From: Paenibacillus sp. OK003
GTDB lineage: Bacteria; Bacillota; Bacilli; Paenibacillales; Paenibacillaceae
Direction of reading: 5' to 3'
Assembly (NCBI RefSeq): GCF_900109515.1
Contig: NZ_FOBD01000005.1
Location: 248,001 to 312,000 of the forward strand
DNA length: 64,000 nucleotides
Both the position numbers and the translations under genes were made by a program. Below the pieces are notes generated by a model. It searched no databases, had not been told where the DNA came from, and was given only the letters and a program-made list of their open reading frames with translations. This document shows, in pieces, positions 1-8,034 of this stretch (position 1 is the first letter of the stretch; each line of letters begins with the position of its first letter).

Positions 1-1
1 A

Positions 2-287
2 TTCGACCAGGCTGTATGGGAAGCGGAGTGCAAAATGCATTGAGTATGAGGGCAACGAAGCCAAATTCACTCAAAACGAACAATTGCTGACCACACTGCT
101 CGCCACCCGCGGCACGACCCTTGTGGAGGCAAGCCCGGATGATCGCATCTGGGGTGTTGGACTGGCGGAAGAAGACCCGCGCATTCGTGATAGAAGAACG
201 TGGCGGGGAACCAATTGGCTGGGTGAGATCCTCACTCGTCTTAGAGAGAATATAGGAAGTGATGAAGATGAACGATCAACAACATAA
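2..287 (+). pseudogene. NADAR-family protein, 3' part, frameshifted
   Basis: The window opens inside this gene. Reading from base 2 gives FDQAVWEAECK, a typical NADAR/YbiA motif, but that frame stops at TGA 41-43. The frame starting at base 3 continues the family pattern: EAKFTQN near base 57, then LVEASPDDRIWGVGL and WRGTNWLGEIL, ending at TAA 285-287. NADAR (RibX/YbiA-like) proteins act on N-glycosidic bonds of riboflavin intermediates or ADP-ribose derivatives. The switch falls in the AAAA run at 32-35, and removing one A would restore a single frame. It is therefore either a real one-base insertion or a sequencing error. The 5' part lies outside the window. The 3' end overlaps the start of the next, also damaged, gene. 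Confidence 0.75.
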
Positions 288-1010
288 GAACAATATTCAG
301 AACAACAATCGTAGAGGTTTCGAAGTTAAGCCTTGGAACCATGAGTTTCGGTGTACCTGAACGCGGCAATACTCCATGGTCTCTGGATGAGGAGCACAGC
401 AGACTGATTATTAAGAGGGCACTCGAATTGGGCATCAACTTTTTCAGTACCGCCAACATGTATTCCGACGGAACAAGCGAAGAAATCCTTGGGCGTGCCT
501 TAAAGGACTTCGCTCATCGTGACGAAGTCGTCATAGCTACAAAGGTATTTGTTCCGATGCGCAAAGGGTTGGACACGGTTCGTCTCTATGGAGAATAGAT
601 TAAACCTGCTCTACCGGGAAGAAGAAAGAGAAATGCTTCCCCTTTGCAGAGACGAGGGAGTTGGCGTCACTCCTTACCTGCCTTTGGCTGCAGGCCGGTT
701 AACTAGGGATTGGAATGAACGGACCTCACGATCCGAGAATGACCAGATAGCTAAAGCGTTGTTTATTAAAACGGAAGAAGCTGATCGTAAAGTAGCTGAG
801 AGAGTTGCGGAAGTGGCTGCTAACCAAGGAATTCCACGCGCACAGGTTGCTCTTGCATGGTTGCTGCAAAAAGAAGAGATCACCGCCCCAATTATCGGTT
901 CGACCAAGACCAGCCATCTCGAAGATGCCGTTTCGGCGTTGTCGGTTAAATTGACACCTGAAGAAATTACCAGTTTAGAAGAACTTTATGTACCACATCC
1001 ATTAGTATAA
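268..1010 (+). pseudogene. Aldo/keto reductase remnant with frameshift and internal deletion
   Basis: ATG 268 (after AGGAAG) starts a frame reaching GFEV near 316-327. The family pattern then continues in the next frame (KLSLGTMSFGVP), so a few bases have been lost near 325. That frame gives the usual N-terminal half of an aldo/keto reductase (TANMYSDGTSEEILGRAL, VVIATKVF) and breaks near 570-590. The C-terminal half resumes in a third frame: NLLYREEEREMLPLCR, PLAAGRLTRDWN, and a C-terminal IIGSTKTSHLEDAV NADPH-binding segment. About 80 to 90 residues that normally lie between the two halves, including the catalytic Lys/His region, are absent. This looks like a dead YajO/YakC-like reductase gene. 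A complete member of a related branch is present at 29696-30562. Confidence 0.85.
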
Positions 1011-1045
1011 ATTGGACACATCTATACAACGAATCCTATGTATTG

Positions 1046-1076
1046 AACTCTTCATGGATACGATGCATGAAGAGTT
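1046..1076. repeat. Perfect 11-bp inverted repeat
   Basis: AACTCTTCATG (1046-1056) and its reverse complement CATGAAGAGTT (1066-1076) enclose a 9-base loop. No T-run follows, so it is not a standard terminator. It lies just after the decayed reductase and could be an operator or an RNA stem. Confidence 0.5.
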
Positions 1077-1204
1077 GATGCATGGTAACTCCCACGAAAG
1101 GGGAGCCACAAAAGGTGTTTGTTTTTGAAAGCTTTGATGTTCATGATGAGCGAGCAATGCGTCGGATTGATTTTCTTGACAGCAGGTCACGGTGAAATAT
1201 AAAG

Positions 1205-1234
1205 AAGCCACTCCATTTTTCTGGAGTGGCTTTG
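1205..1234 (+). terminator. Intrinsic terminator hairpin
   Basis: AAGCCACTCCA (1205-1215) pairs perfectly with TGGAGTGGCTT (1222-1232) around a T-rich loop and is followed by TTTG. It can act on either strand, since the left arm is preceded by AAAG. It would end transcripts from the decayed reductase region. Confidence 0.65.
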
Positions 1235-1240
1235 TACTCA

Positions 1241-1268
1241 GCTATTATACGGTGAACGGTATAATAGC
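1241..1268. repeat. Perfect 10-bp inverted repeat
   Basis: GCTATTATAC (1241-1250) and GTATAATAGC (1259-1268) flank an 8-base spacer. It lies immediately after the terminator and downstream of the minus-strand HEAT-like gene. It could be a protein-binding palindrome or a 3' end hairpin of that gene. Confidence 0.5.
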
Positions 1269-1361
1269 GATCGTGATCAAGCAAAGGATCGAGTTAAAGT
1301 TACAATGTTAAATCAGCCCGATGGAGACTGTGCAAAGACTACATTATAGCTTAAACGGCGG

Positions 1362-1814
1362 CTATCTTCTGCCTAGTGTCTCCCAAATTCCATGGAGCCA
1401 GGAGTCGAACTCAGCATCTTTGTCGCCCTCGTAAGTATCGTAGATATCCAGACGTGTCTTTTGCAATTTTTCCTTAAATTGCTCAAATGTGTGACCGTCA
1501 GGAAGGCTTTTTTTGATTCGCAGCAAAATTTTGTTAAGACCTTTAAACAGATCACCTTTGTTTTTGGCAGGCATTTGTACATCTTCATCCAACTGCTTAA
1601 GCTTGAGATATGCGGCTTCGCGCACTTGAAACACTTGATCACTTTTCAAAAGATAATGAAGCAACTGTATGGTAGGGACTGTATCCCAGTTTCCCAATTC
1701 ATTCACCGCATTCAGTCTGTCTCTCCAGCTTGCCGACCGATTAGCCGCTCGTTTAAGCTCTTCAAAGTTTTCCGGTAGTTCGTTAACTGCTCCAACATCA
1801 TGGTTGTTCGTCAA
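1362..1814 (-). CDS. Small HEAT-repeat-like protein
   Basis: A 150-residue soluble protein. The start is TTG (1814), with AAGGAGA about seven bases upstream. Residues 15-75 carry a helical pair (RAANRSASWRDRLNAVNELG, then TIQLLHYLLKSDQVFQVREAA) that looks like one HEAT/armadillo-type repeat. The C-terminal half is helical and charged and ends DSWLHGIWETLGRR. HEAT repeats are protein-protein scaffolds. No catalytic motif, signal peptide or membrane segment is visible. It stands alone, with no co-directional neighbour close by. Function unknown. Confidence 0.75.
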   Translation of the reverse strand: MTNNHDVGAVNELPENFEELKRAANRSASWRDRLNAVNELGNWDTVPTIQLLHYLLKSDQVFQVREAAYLKLKQLDEDVQMPAKNKGDLFKGLNKILLRIKKSLPDGHTFEQFKEKLQKTRLDIYDTYEGDKDAEFDSWLHGIWETLGRR

Positions 1815-2010
1815 AGTTCAATCTCCTTAATCATCGCCATCTCGGCAGAATGATGAATGTTAATCAGGTGAACACCATTATAGCACGAATCTGGCTAAAC
1901 TACTTCATCAAAGCCGATTGGTTAGCCTAAACATCACATTCACCAATTCATGTTTTTGCAAGGGCAACAGGATGAAAATTATTGTGTTCCATCCAGCTTG
2001 ACTACGGATA

Positions 2011-2063
2011 AGTGGCCTTCATCCTGAGTTCAATGGGACTGAGGATGAAGGCCGCTTGTTTTT
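2011..2063 (+). terminator. Hairpin terminator without an obvious gene
   Basis: AGTGGCCTTCATCCT (2011-2025) pairs with AGGATGAAGGCCGCT (2042-2056) and is followed by TGTTTTTG, the layout of a plus-strand intrinsic terminator. No plus-strand gene ends nearby, so it may end a small RNA or be left from a lost gene. Confidence 0.55.
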
Positions 2064-2182
2064 GTATGTAATCACTCATACCGTGTACACCCAACCAATC
2101 AGTCCACATAAAACAAAACCAAACGCATGCTGAGATCCGTAAATGGGAAGCAAATCGAGTACAGGGCTACCAATTTGAATAC

Positions 2183-2257
2183 AAAAACCTCTGCTTTGAG
2201 CGGATGGAGAGAGAGCATGTTAGCTGACTCTGTTCCTATCTACAAAGAGAGGTTTTT
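2183..2257 (-). terminator. Long-loop hairpin after the iron-binding protein gene
   Basis: AAAAACCTCT (2183-2192) and AGAGGTTTTT (2248-2257) form a 10-bp stem with a 55-base loop. It sits 36 bases beyond the stop of the siderophore-binding lipoprotein gene. The A/T ends allow action in either direction. Confidence 0.45.
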
Positions 2258-2292
2258 GGTGTTTTATTTATATGTTGTGCGTAAGGATCATT

Positions 2293-3240
2293 TTATTTCT
2301 TAGAAAACATTTCTTTGGCTTCATCCATAGCCATTTTATTGCCGATTGAAGAATAGTCCAGCCAAGGTTGAGCGCCGATCGGGTAGACATGGCCTGCTTT
2401 GACAGCCTTCAGTCCTTGCCAGATCGGATTGTTTTGCAGTTCTTTGAACATGTTCTGAGCTTCATCATCCGAGTTCACAACAACGAAGATCGCATCTGCA
2501 TCAAAGTCCGGCAGTATTTCACGTGAAACAACTTGATACGGTTTGGAAGAATCGAATTCCTCAATGCCTTTAGCTGGAGTTAACCCCAGATCTTCATACA
2601 AAATCGGGCCCATGGGACGGCGTGTACTGAATACACGCAATTCTTTGGCGGTAACACGGATCGCCATTACGGTGCCGTCACCGATTGTATCGTGAATCAG
2701 GGATTTCACTTCTTCCGTTTCAGTTGCATAATCCTGAATGTATTGCTCGGCTTCTTTCTCGCGATTGACCAGTTTACCAATGTCCTTCAGGTGGTCGCGC
2801 CAAGTGCCATCATCCAGATTGAAGACGTGTACAGGAGCAATTTTCTCGAATTTGGCAATATCATCTCCGGAGAATTCTTCGTCCAGGTAGATGACATCCG
2901 GTTTCAGGGCAAGCAAGGCTTCCATATCCGGGTCTTTAACGGGACCGAGCGGCGTTGTATTTTGAAGACGGTCAGCAACATGGGACAGGAAGGCTTTGGC
3001 TTCCCCGCCGATCACCGAACCAACCGGTGTAATGCCGAGAGACAGCAGGTCATTGGTCAGATGGATCGACATGGATGCGATGCGTTGATCTCCGGAAGCG
3101 GAATTGGTATCCTGTGTAGCGTTCGAAGTGTCCGTAGTAGAACTTTCCGACGCAGAGGATGAATTATTGGCGTTCCCGCAGGCTGCGAGTACAAGCACCA
3201 GACAGATGCTCATGAAGAGCATAAGGTTTTTCTTTAACAT
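2293..3240 (-). CDS. Iron-siderophore ABC transporter substrate-binding lipoprotein
   Basis: A 315-residue lipoprotein that captures ferric siderophore outside the membrane and hands it to the two FecCD permeases encoded just upstream. The N-terminus is a lipoprotein signal with lipobox LAAC (Cys near residue 21), then a Ser/Thr-rich linker. The FepB/BtuF-type fold follows: RIASMSIHLTNDLLSLGITPVG, PDMEALLALKPDVIYLD, and the C-terminal WLDYSSIGNKMAMDEA. Upstream in-frame start codons exist, but the ATG at 3240 begins directly at the signal peptide. It is the last gene of the minus-strand iron operon, about 90 bases after the second permease. No ATPase gene follows, so the energising subunit must be shared or encoded elsewhere. 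This is known for FeuABC-type systems that use a common ATPase. Confidence 0.92.
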   Translation of the reverse strand: MLKKNLMLFMSICLVLVLAACGNANNSSSASESSTTDTSNATQDTNSASGDQRIASMSIHLTNDLLSLGITPVGSVIGGEAKAFLSHVADRLQNTTPLGPVKDPDMEALLALKPDVIYLDEEFSGDDIAKFEKIAPVHVFNLDDGTWRDHLKDIGKLVNREKEAEQYIQDYATETEEVKSLIHDTIGDGTVMAIRVTAKELRVFSTRRPMGPILYEDLGLTPAKGIEEFDSSKPYQVVSREILPDFDADAIFVVVNSDDEAQNMFKELQNNPIWQGLKAVKAGHVYPIGAQPWLDYSSIGNKMAMDEAKEMFSKK

Positions 3241-3330
3241 GGGTAATCTCAATCTCCTTGAACATCTCATGGATGTCGTTTTTATGTTGGGTGTAACGGT
3301 GAACCTATTCGGATTGTTCCGATAAATTTA

Positions 3331-4347
3331 TTACTTGGTTCGTACCAGCAGGTATAAAAAGTAAGGTGCGCCGATCGCCGCGACCACAACGCCTGCCGGA
3401 ATGGAATTGGGCTGAAAGATCGTTCGCCCGACCGTATCGGCAGCAACCAGGATCACCATGCCGATGAGTCCGGCGGCTGGGGTCAGATGGCGATGCATCG
3501 GGCCAACCAGTCTGCGGGCCAGATGCGGCGCCGCCAGACCAATGAATCCGATCCCGCCAGCCATGGACACACTGACGGCAGACAATGCTACCGTGCACAA
3601 TAGCAAAATAACACGTTGGGATCTGACGGGTGTACCAATACTGGTCGCGGCAGCATCTCCCAGATTGAAGGCATCCAGCGTTTTGGAGCGGCTCCATATG
3701 TACGAGATGCACAGCACAATCCATGGAAGCAGCGCCTGGACATGTACCCAGTCTCTGCCCCAGACGCTACCTGCCAGCCAGCGGGCGGCGAAGGAATAGG
3801 TGTCTTCATCCAAACGCAGGGACAGATAGAGCGTCAGGGCATGGAACCCGGCTGCTACGGCAATGCCCACCAGAATAAGCTTAATGGGGGATACTCCGTT
3901 ATGTCGGTCATAGGATAGCAGCATGATAATCAACGCCGCGGCGACACTGCCTGCAAAAGCAAACAGCGGAATCATCAAGGCCACCGAACCATTCATGGAA
4001 TGGGAGAAGCTTACGAATACCATCAATCCAAAAGCCGCTCCTGCATGCAAGCCGAGGATGCCCGGATCGGCCAACGGATTGCGTGTAATGCCTTGCAGTG
4101 CAGCACCGGCAACACCGAGTCCCGCTCCGGCGAGTACAGTAACCAGAATACGTGGCAGTCGATAGTCGAACAATACAATCTGATCATCCGGCGTGCCATA
4201 GCCAAGCAGGGTGTGAAGCACGGCTATTGGTGACAAGCGAATGGTTCCCGAGTTGAGGCTGATAATGATAACGGCACAGGCGATACAGAGCAGCGCAACG
4301 CTGACCGCTATGGAACGTTTGCCTCGTGAAGGTGTATTGGTGTTCAT
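3331..4347 (-). CDS. FecCD-family iron-siderophore permease, second subunit
   Basis: A 338-residue integral membrane protein of the FecCD/BtuC family, which forms half of the channel of a ferric siderophore importer. The sequence shows about nine to ten hydrophobic segments, the conserved GVAGAALQGITRNPLADPG loop near residue 85, and the C-terminal GFIGLAAPHLARRLVG segment that contacts the ATPase. The start at 4347 follows AGGAGG and lies two bases after the stop of the other permease, so the two are translationally linked. Its partner shares the same motifs, consistent with a heterodimer. The substrate cannot be read from sequence. The Btr-like regulator upstream suggests a catecholate siderophore, by analogy. 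Confidence 0.93.
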   Translation of the reverse strand: MNTNTPSRGKRSIAVSVALLCIACAVIIISLNSGTIRLSPIAVLHTLLGYGTPDDQIVLFDYRLPRILVTVLAGAGLGVAGAALQGITRNPLADPGILGLHAGAAFGLMVFVSFSHSMNGSVALMIPLFAFAGSVAAALIIMLLSYDRHNGVSPIKLILVGIAVAAGFHALTLYLSLRLDEDTYSFAARWLAGSVWGRDWVHVQALLPWIVLCISYIWSRSKTLDAFNLGDAAATSIGTPVRSQRVILLLCTVALSAVSVSMAGGIGFIGLAAPHLARRLVGPMHRHLTPAAGLIGMVILVAADTVGRTIFQPNSIPAGVVVAAIGAPYFLYLLVRTK

Positions 4348-4349
4348 CG

Positions 4350-5396
4350 CTATAGGGCCCTCCTTTCTTTACGGGCCAGATAGAGGAAGAAAGGTACACC
4401 GACAAAGGCAACCATAATGCCTACAGCCAGTTCTTGAGGCGGGTTCACAATGCGTGATCCCAGATCGGCGAGTACCAGCAAGACGGCTCCGAGCAGGGAG
4501 GACATCGGAATGATGAGTCGATAATCCACGCCAACCAATTTGCGAGAAATATGTGGTATAACCAGCCCAACAAAGCCGATCGAGCCTACAGCAGAAACGG
4601 ATACGCCAGCCAGCACAACAACCGCCGTCAAGGCAAACAGTCTGGTCCAGCGGAGGTTGATTCCGAGATTAATCGCAACTTCTTCTCCTAGCGACATGAG
4701 AGATATCCGACGGGCCATAGGCAAAGTGAGCACCAGAGTAACGAGCAGAACAGGCAGAATCAGCTTCAGATGCCGCCATTCAATCCCCCCGAAACCACCC
4801 GCATACCAGAAGGCCAAATCCTGGCTCAAGTCAAAATATATGGCGACACCGGTGCTAAGCGAACTCAGCATGGCTGCAATAACGGCACCCGCAACGGTAA
4901 GCCTGATGGACGTCAGTCCTCCGGGTGCCGCCATGCCCAGCAGGAAAATGAGCAGCGTGCCAAGCACAGCCCCTACAAATGACAGGAACATAATCCAGCC
5001 ATAAGGCAATCCTGGCCAGAAGGCGAAGCTGAGCGCCACGACAAAGGTAGCGCCCGCATTGATCCCCAGAATGCCGGTGTCTGCCAGCGGATTACGTGTG
5101 ATTCCCTGCATGAGCGCTCCAGCTACAGCAAAGGCTGCGCCAATCACAGCAGCAGCAATGACACGTGGCAGCCTTAGCTCGTGAATAATCTGATGCGGCG
5201 TCAAAGCCGGGTTGTACTGAAATATGGCAGTCCACACGGTCTCCAGTGTCAGCCCCTTGGCACCAAGAGAAATGGCGACAAACATACTAAGCAGCAGTGC
5301 GGCAATGGCCGCCAAAAACATCAGGCCAACCGTCACTGCGGATTTTCTTGATTTGGACGGACGTTGTGACAGTCCCGGATGTTGAATGCGGGTCAC
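4350..5396 (-). CDS. FecCD-family iron-siderophore permease, first subunit
   Basis: A 348-residue multi-pass permease of the FecCD/BtuC family. It shows the hallmark GALMQGITRNPLADTG (about residues 90-105) and GFVGLVIPHISRKLVG near residue 275. The N-terminus is cytosolic and basic (SKSRKSA), followed by the first membrane helix. The frame opens with GTG at 5396, but the AAAGGAG ribosome site overlaps that codon, so translation may really begin a few codons later and the exact start is uncertain. A Fur-type box lies about 35 bases upstream, indicating iron repression. It heads the transporter part of the operon and is followed almost without a gap by the second permease. Confidence 0.92.
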   Translation of the reverse strand: MTRIQHPGLSQRPSKSRKSAVTVGLMFLAAIAALLLSMFVAISLGAKGLTLETVWTAIFQYNPALTPHQIIHELRLPRVIAAAVIGAAFAVAGALMQGITRNPLADTGILGINAGATFVVALSFAFWPGLPYGWIMFLSFVGAVLGTLLIFLLGMAAPGGLTSIRLTVAGAVIAAMLSSLSTGVAIYFDLSQDLAFWYAGGFGGIEWRHLKLILPVLLVTLVLTLPMARRISLMSLGEEVAINLGINLRWTRLFALTAVVVLAGVSVSAVGSIGFVGLVIPHISRKLVGVDYRLIIPMSSLLGAVLLVLADLGSRIVNPPQELAVGIMVAFVGVPFFLYLARKERRAL

Positions 5397-5430
5397 TCCT
5401 TTGTTACCAACAACGCTTTGCTGTTGTTAT

Positions 5431-5445
5431 TGATTATCATTATCA
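5431..5445 (-). promoter_or_regulatory. Fur box upstream of the siderophore permeases
   Basis: On the minus strand the site reads TGATAATGATAATCA, a close match to the 7-1-7 Fur consensus TGATAAT-N-ATTATCA. A TATAAT hexamer lies just upstream on the same strand (5461-5456). The site would therefore block transcription of the two permease genes and the binding protein when iron is sufficient. Confidence 0.8.
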
Positions 5446-5460
5446 ATTAGTGAACATTAT

Positions 5461-5503
5461 AAAATCTTAATTCAGGCCCGTACATGGCATAAATTAAGAT
5501 TTT
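5461..5503. repeat. 12-bp inverted repeat between regulator and permease genes
   Basis: AAAATCTTAATT (5461-5472) and AATTAAGATTTT (5492-5503) are perfect reverse complements with a 19-base spacer. The repeat lies between the stop of the AraC-type regulator and the Fur box and overlaps the likely -35/-10 region (TATAAT on the minus strand at 5461-5456). It could be the regulator's binding site or the regulator's terminator. No T-run beyond the stem favours terminator function. Confidence 0.5.
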
Positions 5504-5523
5504 AGAGATGGACATTTTTTAGA

Positions 5524-7242
5524 TTACAGAAATGCTGGTTTGTTCGTCAACATAGAGAGCGCTTCATCGAGCTGGATGTTGATGGAATAAGGAGCATATA
5601 CCACCCATGAATTCCAGTCTATGACATGAACGCGTCCAGCTTTTACCGCAGGATAGCTTTTCCACAACGGATCAACAGTAATCTGCTGTAACAGAGTAGT
5701 ACGTTCGTGCATGGACGTAACCGCAATCAGCAGCACATCCGCTTCGAGGCCATCCCATTCTCCAGGCGTGAAAGACATCCAGTTGAATCCCACACCGTCA
5801 GGTTTGCCTGTCAGTTCTTTCTGAATTCGATCTGGAGGTGACAGCTGCAGGCTGCGGTAAAATACATGACCGAAGTTACGATTGCTGTACATACGCGGTC
5901 CTTTTGCAGTTAAGGTACAGATCGCGACGGTGACCTGACCTGCTGTATCTCTGATCTTTTTGCGAGCCCGCTCCGCCTTACGCTCATGCCGATCCAGCCA
6001 CTCCTTAGCCGCTTGAGTACGATCCACGATAGAGGCTATTTTCTGCAAATGACCAAACATGTCTGTCTGATTCCAAGGGACGGTAATGATTGGAGCTACA
6101 TCTCCGATATGTTCCATCGCCTTAGCGGCGGCGTTGTCCTTGGTTAGAATCAAGTCGGGATTCACATCAAGAAATGCCTGACGTCCCTGTTCCCATGGTT
6201 CATAGGCATGGAATGGCAATGTCAACGATTTGGGAACATGGGGCAGATGGCCCTGGATCTGCGCTGCGCATGGTGTGATGCCAAGCGTCATTAGATGATC
6301 GGTGTAAGGATAGGAGAGTGAGACGATATTTCGATGTACCTGCTTGGCATAGGAAGTTGGCGCGTAACCGGCATGGTTCCTGAAGCGGCGGCTGAAATAG
6401 AATTCGTCCCGATAGCCTACCTGGCGGGCTACATCACGAATACGCAGATCTGAAGTCATGAGCCATTCCTTGGCCCGATTCATTCGTAAATGAGTGATAT
6501 ATTCGATAGGATTTTTCTGCATCCGGCTCTTAAACAGCTGTGAATAATACGACGGATGCATACCTGCCAGTTCGGCCAGCTTCTCCAGCTTGATTTCGTT
6601 CATATAGTTTTCCCGCATATACTGCAAGGTGGATCTGAGCCACTGTTCAGGCTCGTCCTGTGCTTCCGCATGCTCCTGACCTTCCTGCGGCCAGAGCGTA
6701 TGAAGCAGATCGGTCAGAAGCAGCTGCACTTTCAGGCTGGTCTGTGAAGCTTCTGTTGTTAATTGTGCGGCAATTCGCTGTATCCCATAGTAAGGGCCCT
6801 GAATCCACCCAGTTACAGGTGAACCAAGCTCTCGCACATATATTCGCCGTTCTTTCGTTTTCTCAGCAACCCGAAACAGATCGAAATGAATGATATACAA
6901 TTCAATCTCATGGTCAGCATCAGAGAAAAGCTCCAGAGAAGTTCCCGGTGTAGACAAGAAGGCGGATTTACGAGTCACAAGGGATTCGATTCCGTTCGCT
7001 ACCAGCTTGCCCGTGAATTTGTGCATGTAGACAAAGGTATGGTGAGGGAGCTCAGACTGACTCCATTGCCAATGCGTATTCACGGTAACCAGCTCTGCCT
7101 GACGCAATTCGAGCAGCGCATCGTTCAGAAAAGCATCCATTTCCGTTCGTGTCATGGATTCATCAGTGCGTTTCGGCTGATCCGGTTGGGTCAACGTGTG
7201 GGAGGTATTGCCGTTATTATTGGTGCTTGGATGGGTTAACAT
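5524..7242 (-). CDS. AraC regulator fused to a siderophore-binding domain (Btr-like)
   Basis: A 572-residue protein with three parts. Residues 30-170 form a cupin-like AraC N-domain. About residues 205-305 hold two AraC helix-turn-helix motifs (LEKLAELAGMHPSYYSQLFK, then IRDVARQVGYRDEFYFSRRF). Residues 310-572 are a periplasmic-binding-protein-like module (SYPYTDHLMTLGITPCA, LILTKDNAAAKAMEHIGDVAPI). This is the build of B. subtilis Btr, which senses ferric bacillibactin inside the cell and activates feuABC. The protein has no signal peptide, as expected. The start ATG follows AAAGGAGG. It lies directly between fetB (34 bases away) and the siderophore permeases, so it probably activates the latter. 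Confidence 0.9.
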   Translation of the reverse strand: MLTHPSTNNNGNTSHTLTQPDQPKRTDESMTRTEMDAFLNDALLELRQAELVTVNTHWQWSQSELPHHTFVYMHKFTGKLVANGIESLVTRKSAFLSTPGTSLELFSDADHEIELYIIHFDLFRVAEKTKERRIYVRELGSPVTGWIQGPYYGIQRIAAQLTTEASQTSLKVQLLLTDLLHTLWPQEGQEHAEAQDEPEQWLRSTLQYMRENYMNEIKLEKLAELAGMHPSYYSQLFKSRMQKNPIEYITHLRMNRAKEWLMTSDLRIRDVARQVGYRDEFYFSRRFRNHAGYAPTSYAKQVHRNIVSLSYPYTDHLMTLGITPCAAQIQGHLPHVPKSLTLPFHAYEPWEQGRQAFLDVNPDLILTKDNAAAKAMEHIGDVAPIITVPWNQTDMFGHLQKIASIVDRTQAAKEWLDRHERKAERARKKIRDTAGQVTVAICTLTAKGPRMYSNRNFGHVFYRSLQLSPPDRIQKELTGKPDGVGFNWMSFTPGEWDGLEADVLLIAVTSMHERTTLLQQITVDPLWKSYPAVKAGRVHVIDWNSWVVYAPYSINIQLDEALSMLTNKPAFL

Positions 7243-7275
7243 GGTGTGACCTCCTTTCCTCGCGAGGTTGATATA

Positions 7276-8025
7276 TCATAGCGAGCGCAGCCGCATATCC
7301 GATGTGAACCACTGTCGGTACGTCATCATGCTGAGTAGAATGCTGGTAATGGCGGCTGAGCTGGTAAAAGCAAACACGATCAGAATCTGGTAACGCACGG
7401 CCTCAACCGGATCAGCACCCGCAATAATCATGCCTGTCATCATACCAGGCAGCTGTACGAGTCCTACCGTTTTCATGCCATCGATCGTGGGGATCATGCT
7501 GGATTTTACGGAACGTTTCAATACGTCCTGAAAAGCACGTCTTGGCGTTGCGCCCAATGCAAGCAGGGATTCAATCTCTCCTTTGGAGGATTCGACCTCG
7601 CGTTTCATCTGATTCAGGAACAGCCCGGACACTACCATGGCATTCCCGATGGTCATCCCACTCAATGGAATAATGTATTGGGGAGTAGGCTCTACAATAC
7701 CCAGGCCTAGCAAGAGCCCCATCATGAGCAGCTCCGTGACCGTAATTGCAGCCGCAATATATAAGGAAATCCAGCGAAGTCCTTTGCCACGTTTGCCAGC
7801 ATTAATGGAGGCTACGATAATCATGAATCCGACAATGGCAATGATAAGAACGGGGTGGTCCGAGTTAAATATAAATTGAAGTACATATCCGACAAGCAAC
7901 AGCTGTACAGCGGAACGAACGGTGCCTATAGCAATATCCTTTTCCAGATCAAGCTTCTGCCAGACAGAGATGAGCATGGTGACCATCACAAATATAATGG
8001 TAAAACTCAGAGCGATGAGTGACAT
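7276..8025 (-). CDS. fetB: FetB-type iron export ABC permease (UPF0014)
   Basis: A 249-residue integral membrane protein of the UPF0014/YbbM family with about six to seven hydrophobic helices. Family marks are the central stretch ESLLALGATPRRAFQDVLKRS and the following MKTVGLVQLPGMMTGMI. In E. coli, FetA and FetB lower internal iron and protect against oxidative stress. The start ATG follows AAGGAGA and is nine bases after the fetA stop, so the two are co-translated. The gene is followed 34 bases later by the Btr-like regulator, placing an export pair and an uptake system on one strand. Alternative name: YbbM-like permease. Confidence 0.88.
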   Translation of the reverse strand: MSLIALSFTIIFVMVTMLISVWQKLDLEKDIAIGTVRSAVQLLLVGYVLQFIFNSDHPVLIIAIVGFMIIVASINAGKRGKGLRWISLYIAAAITVTELLMMGLLLGLGIVEPTPQYIIPLSGMTIGNAMVVSGLFLNQMKREVESSKGEIESLLALGATPRRAFQDVLKRSVKSSMIPTIDGMKTVGLVQLPGMMTGMIIAGADPVEAVRYQILIVFAFTSSAAITSILLSMMTYRQWFTSDMRLRSL

Positions 8026-8034
8026 GATTTCTCC

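Larger units (their letters stand above)
1011..1361. other. Intergenic stretch without a gene
   Basis: No convincing coding frame with a ribosome site is seen. The stretch holds two perfect inverted repeats and one strong hairpin terminator, listed separately. A short open frame on the minus strand (1002-1211) has no family resemblance and overlaps the first inverted repeat. Confidence 0.6.
1815..2292. other. Intergenic stretch, 478 bases
   Basis: No coding frame is supported. The region contains two hairpins (2011-2063 and 2183-2257), listed separately. The first points as a plus-strand terminator although no plus-strand gene lies directly upstream. Confidence 0.6.

Noticed and set aside
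1002-1211. 69-codon minus-strand frame
   Set aside because: It overlaps the reductase remnant and an inverted repeat, with no ribosome site.
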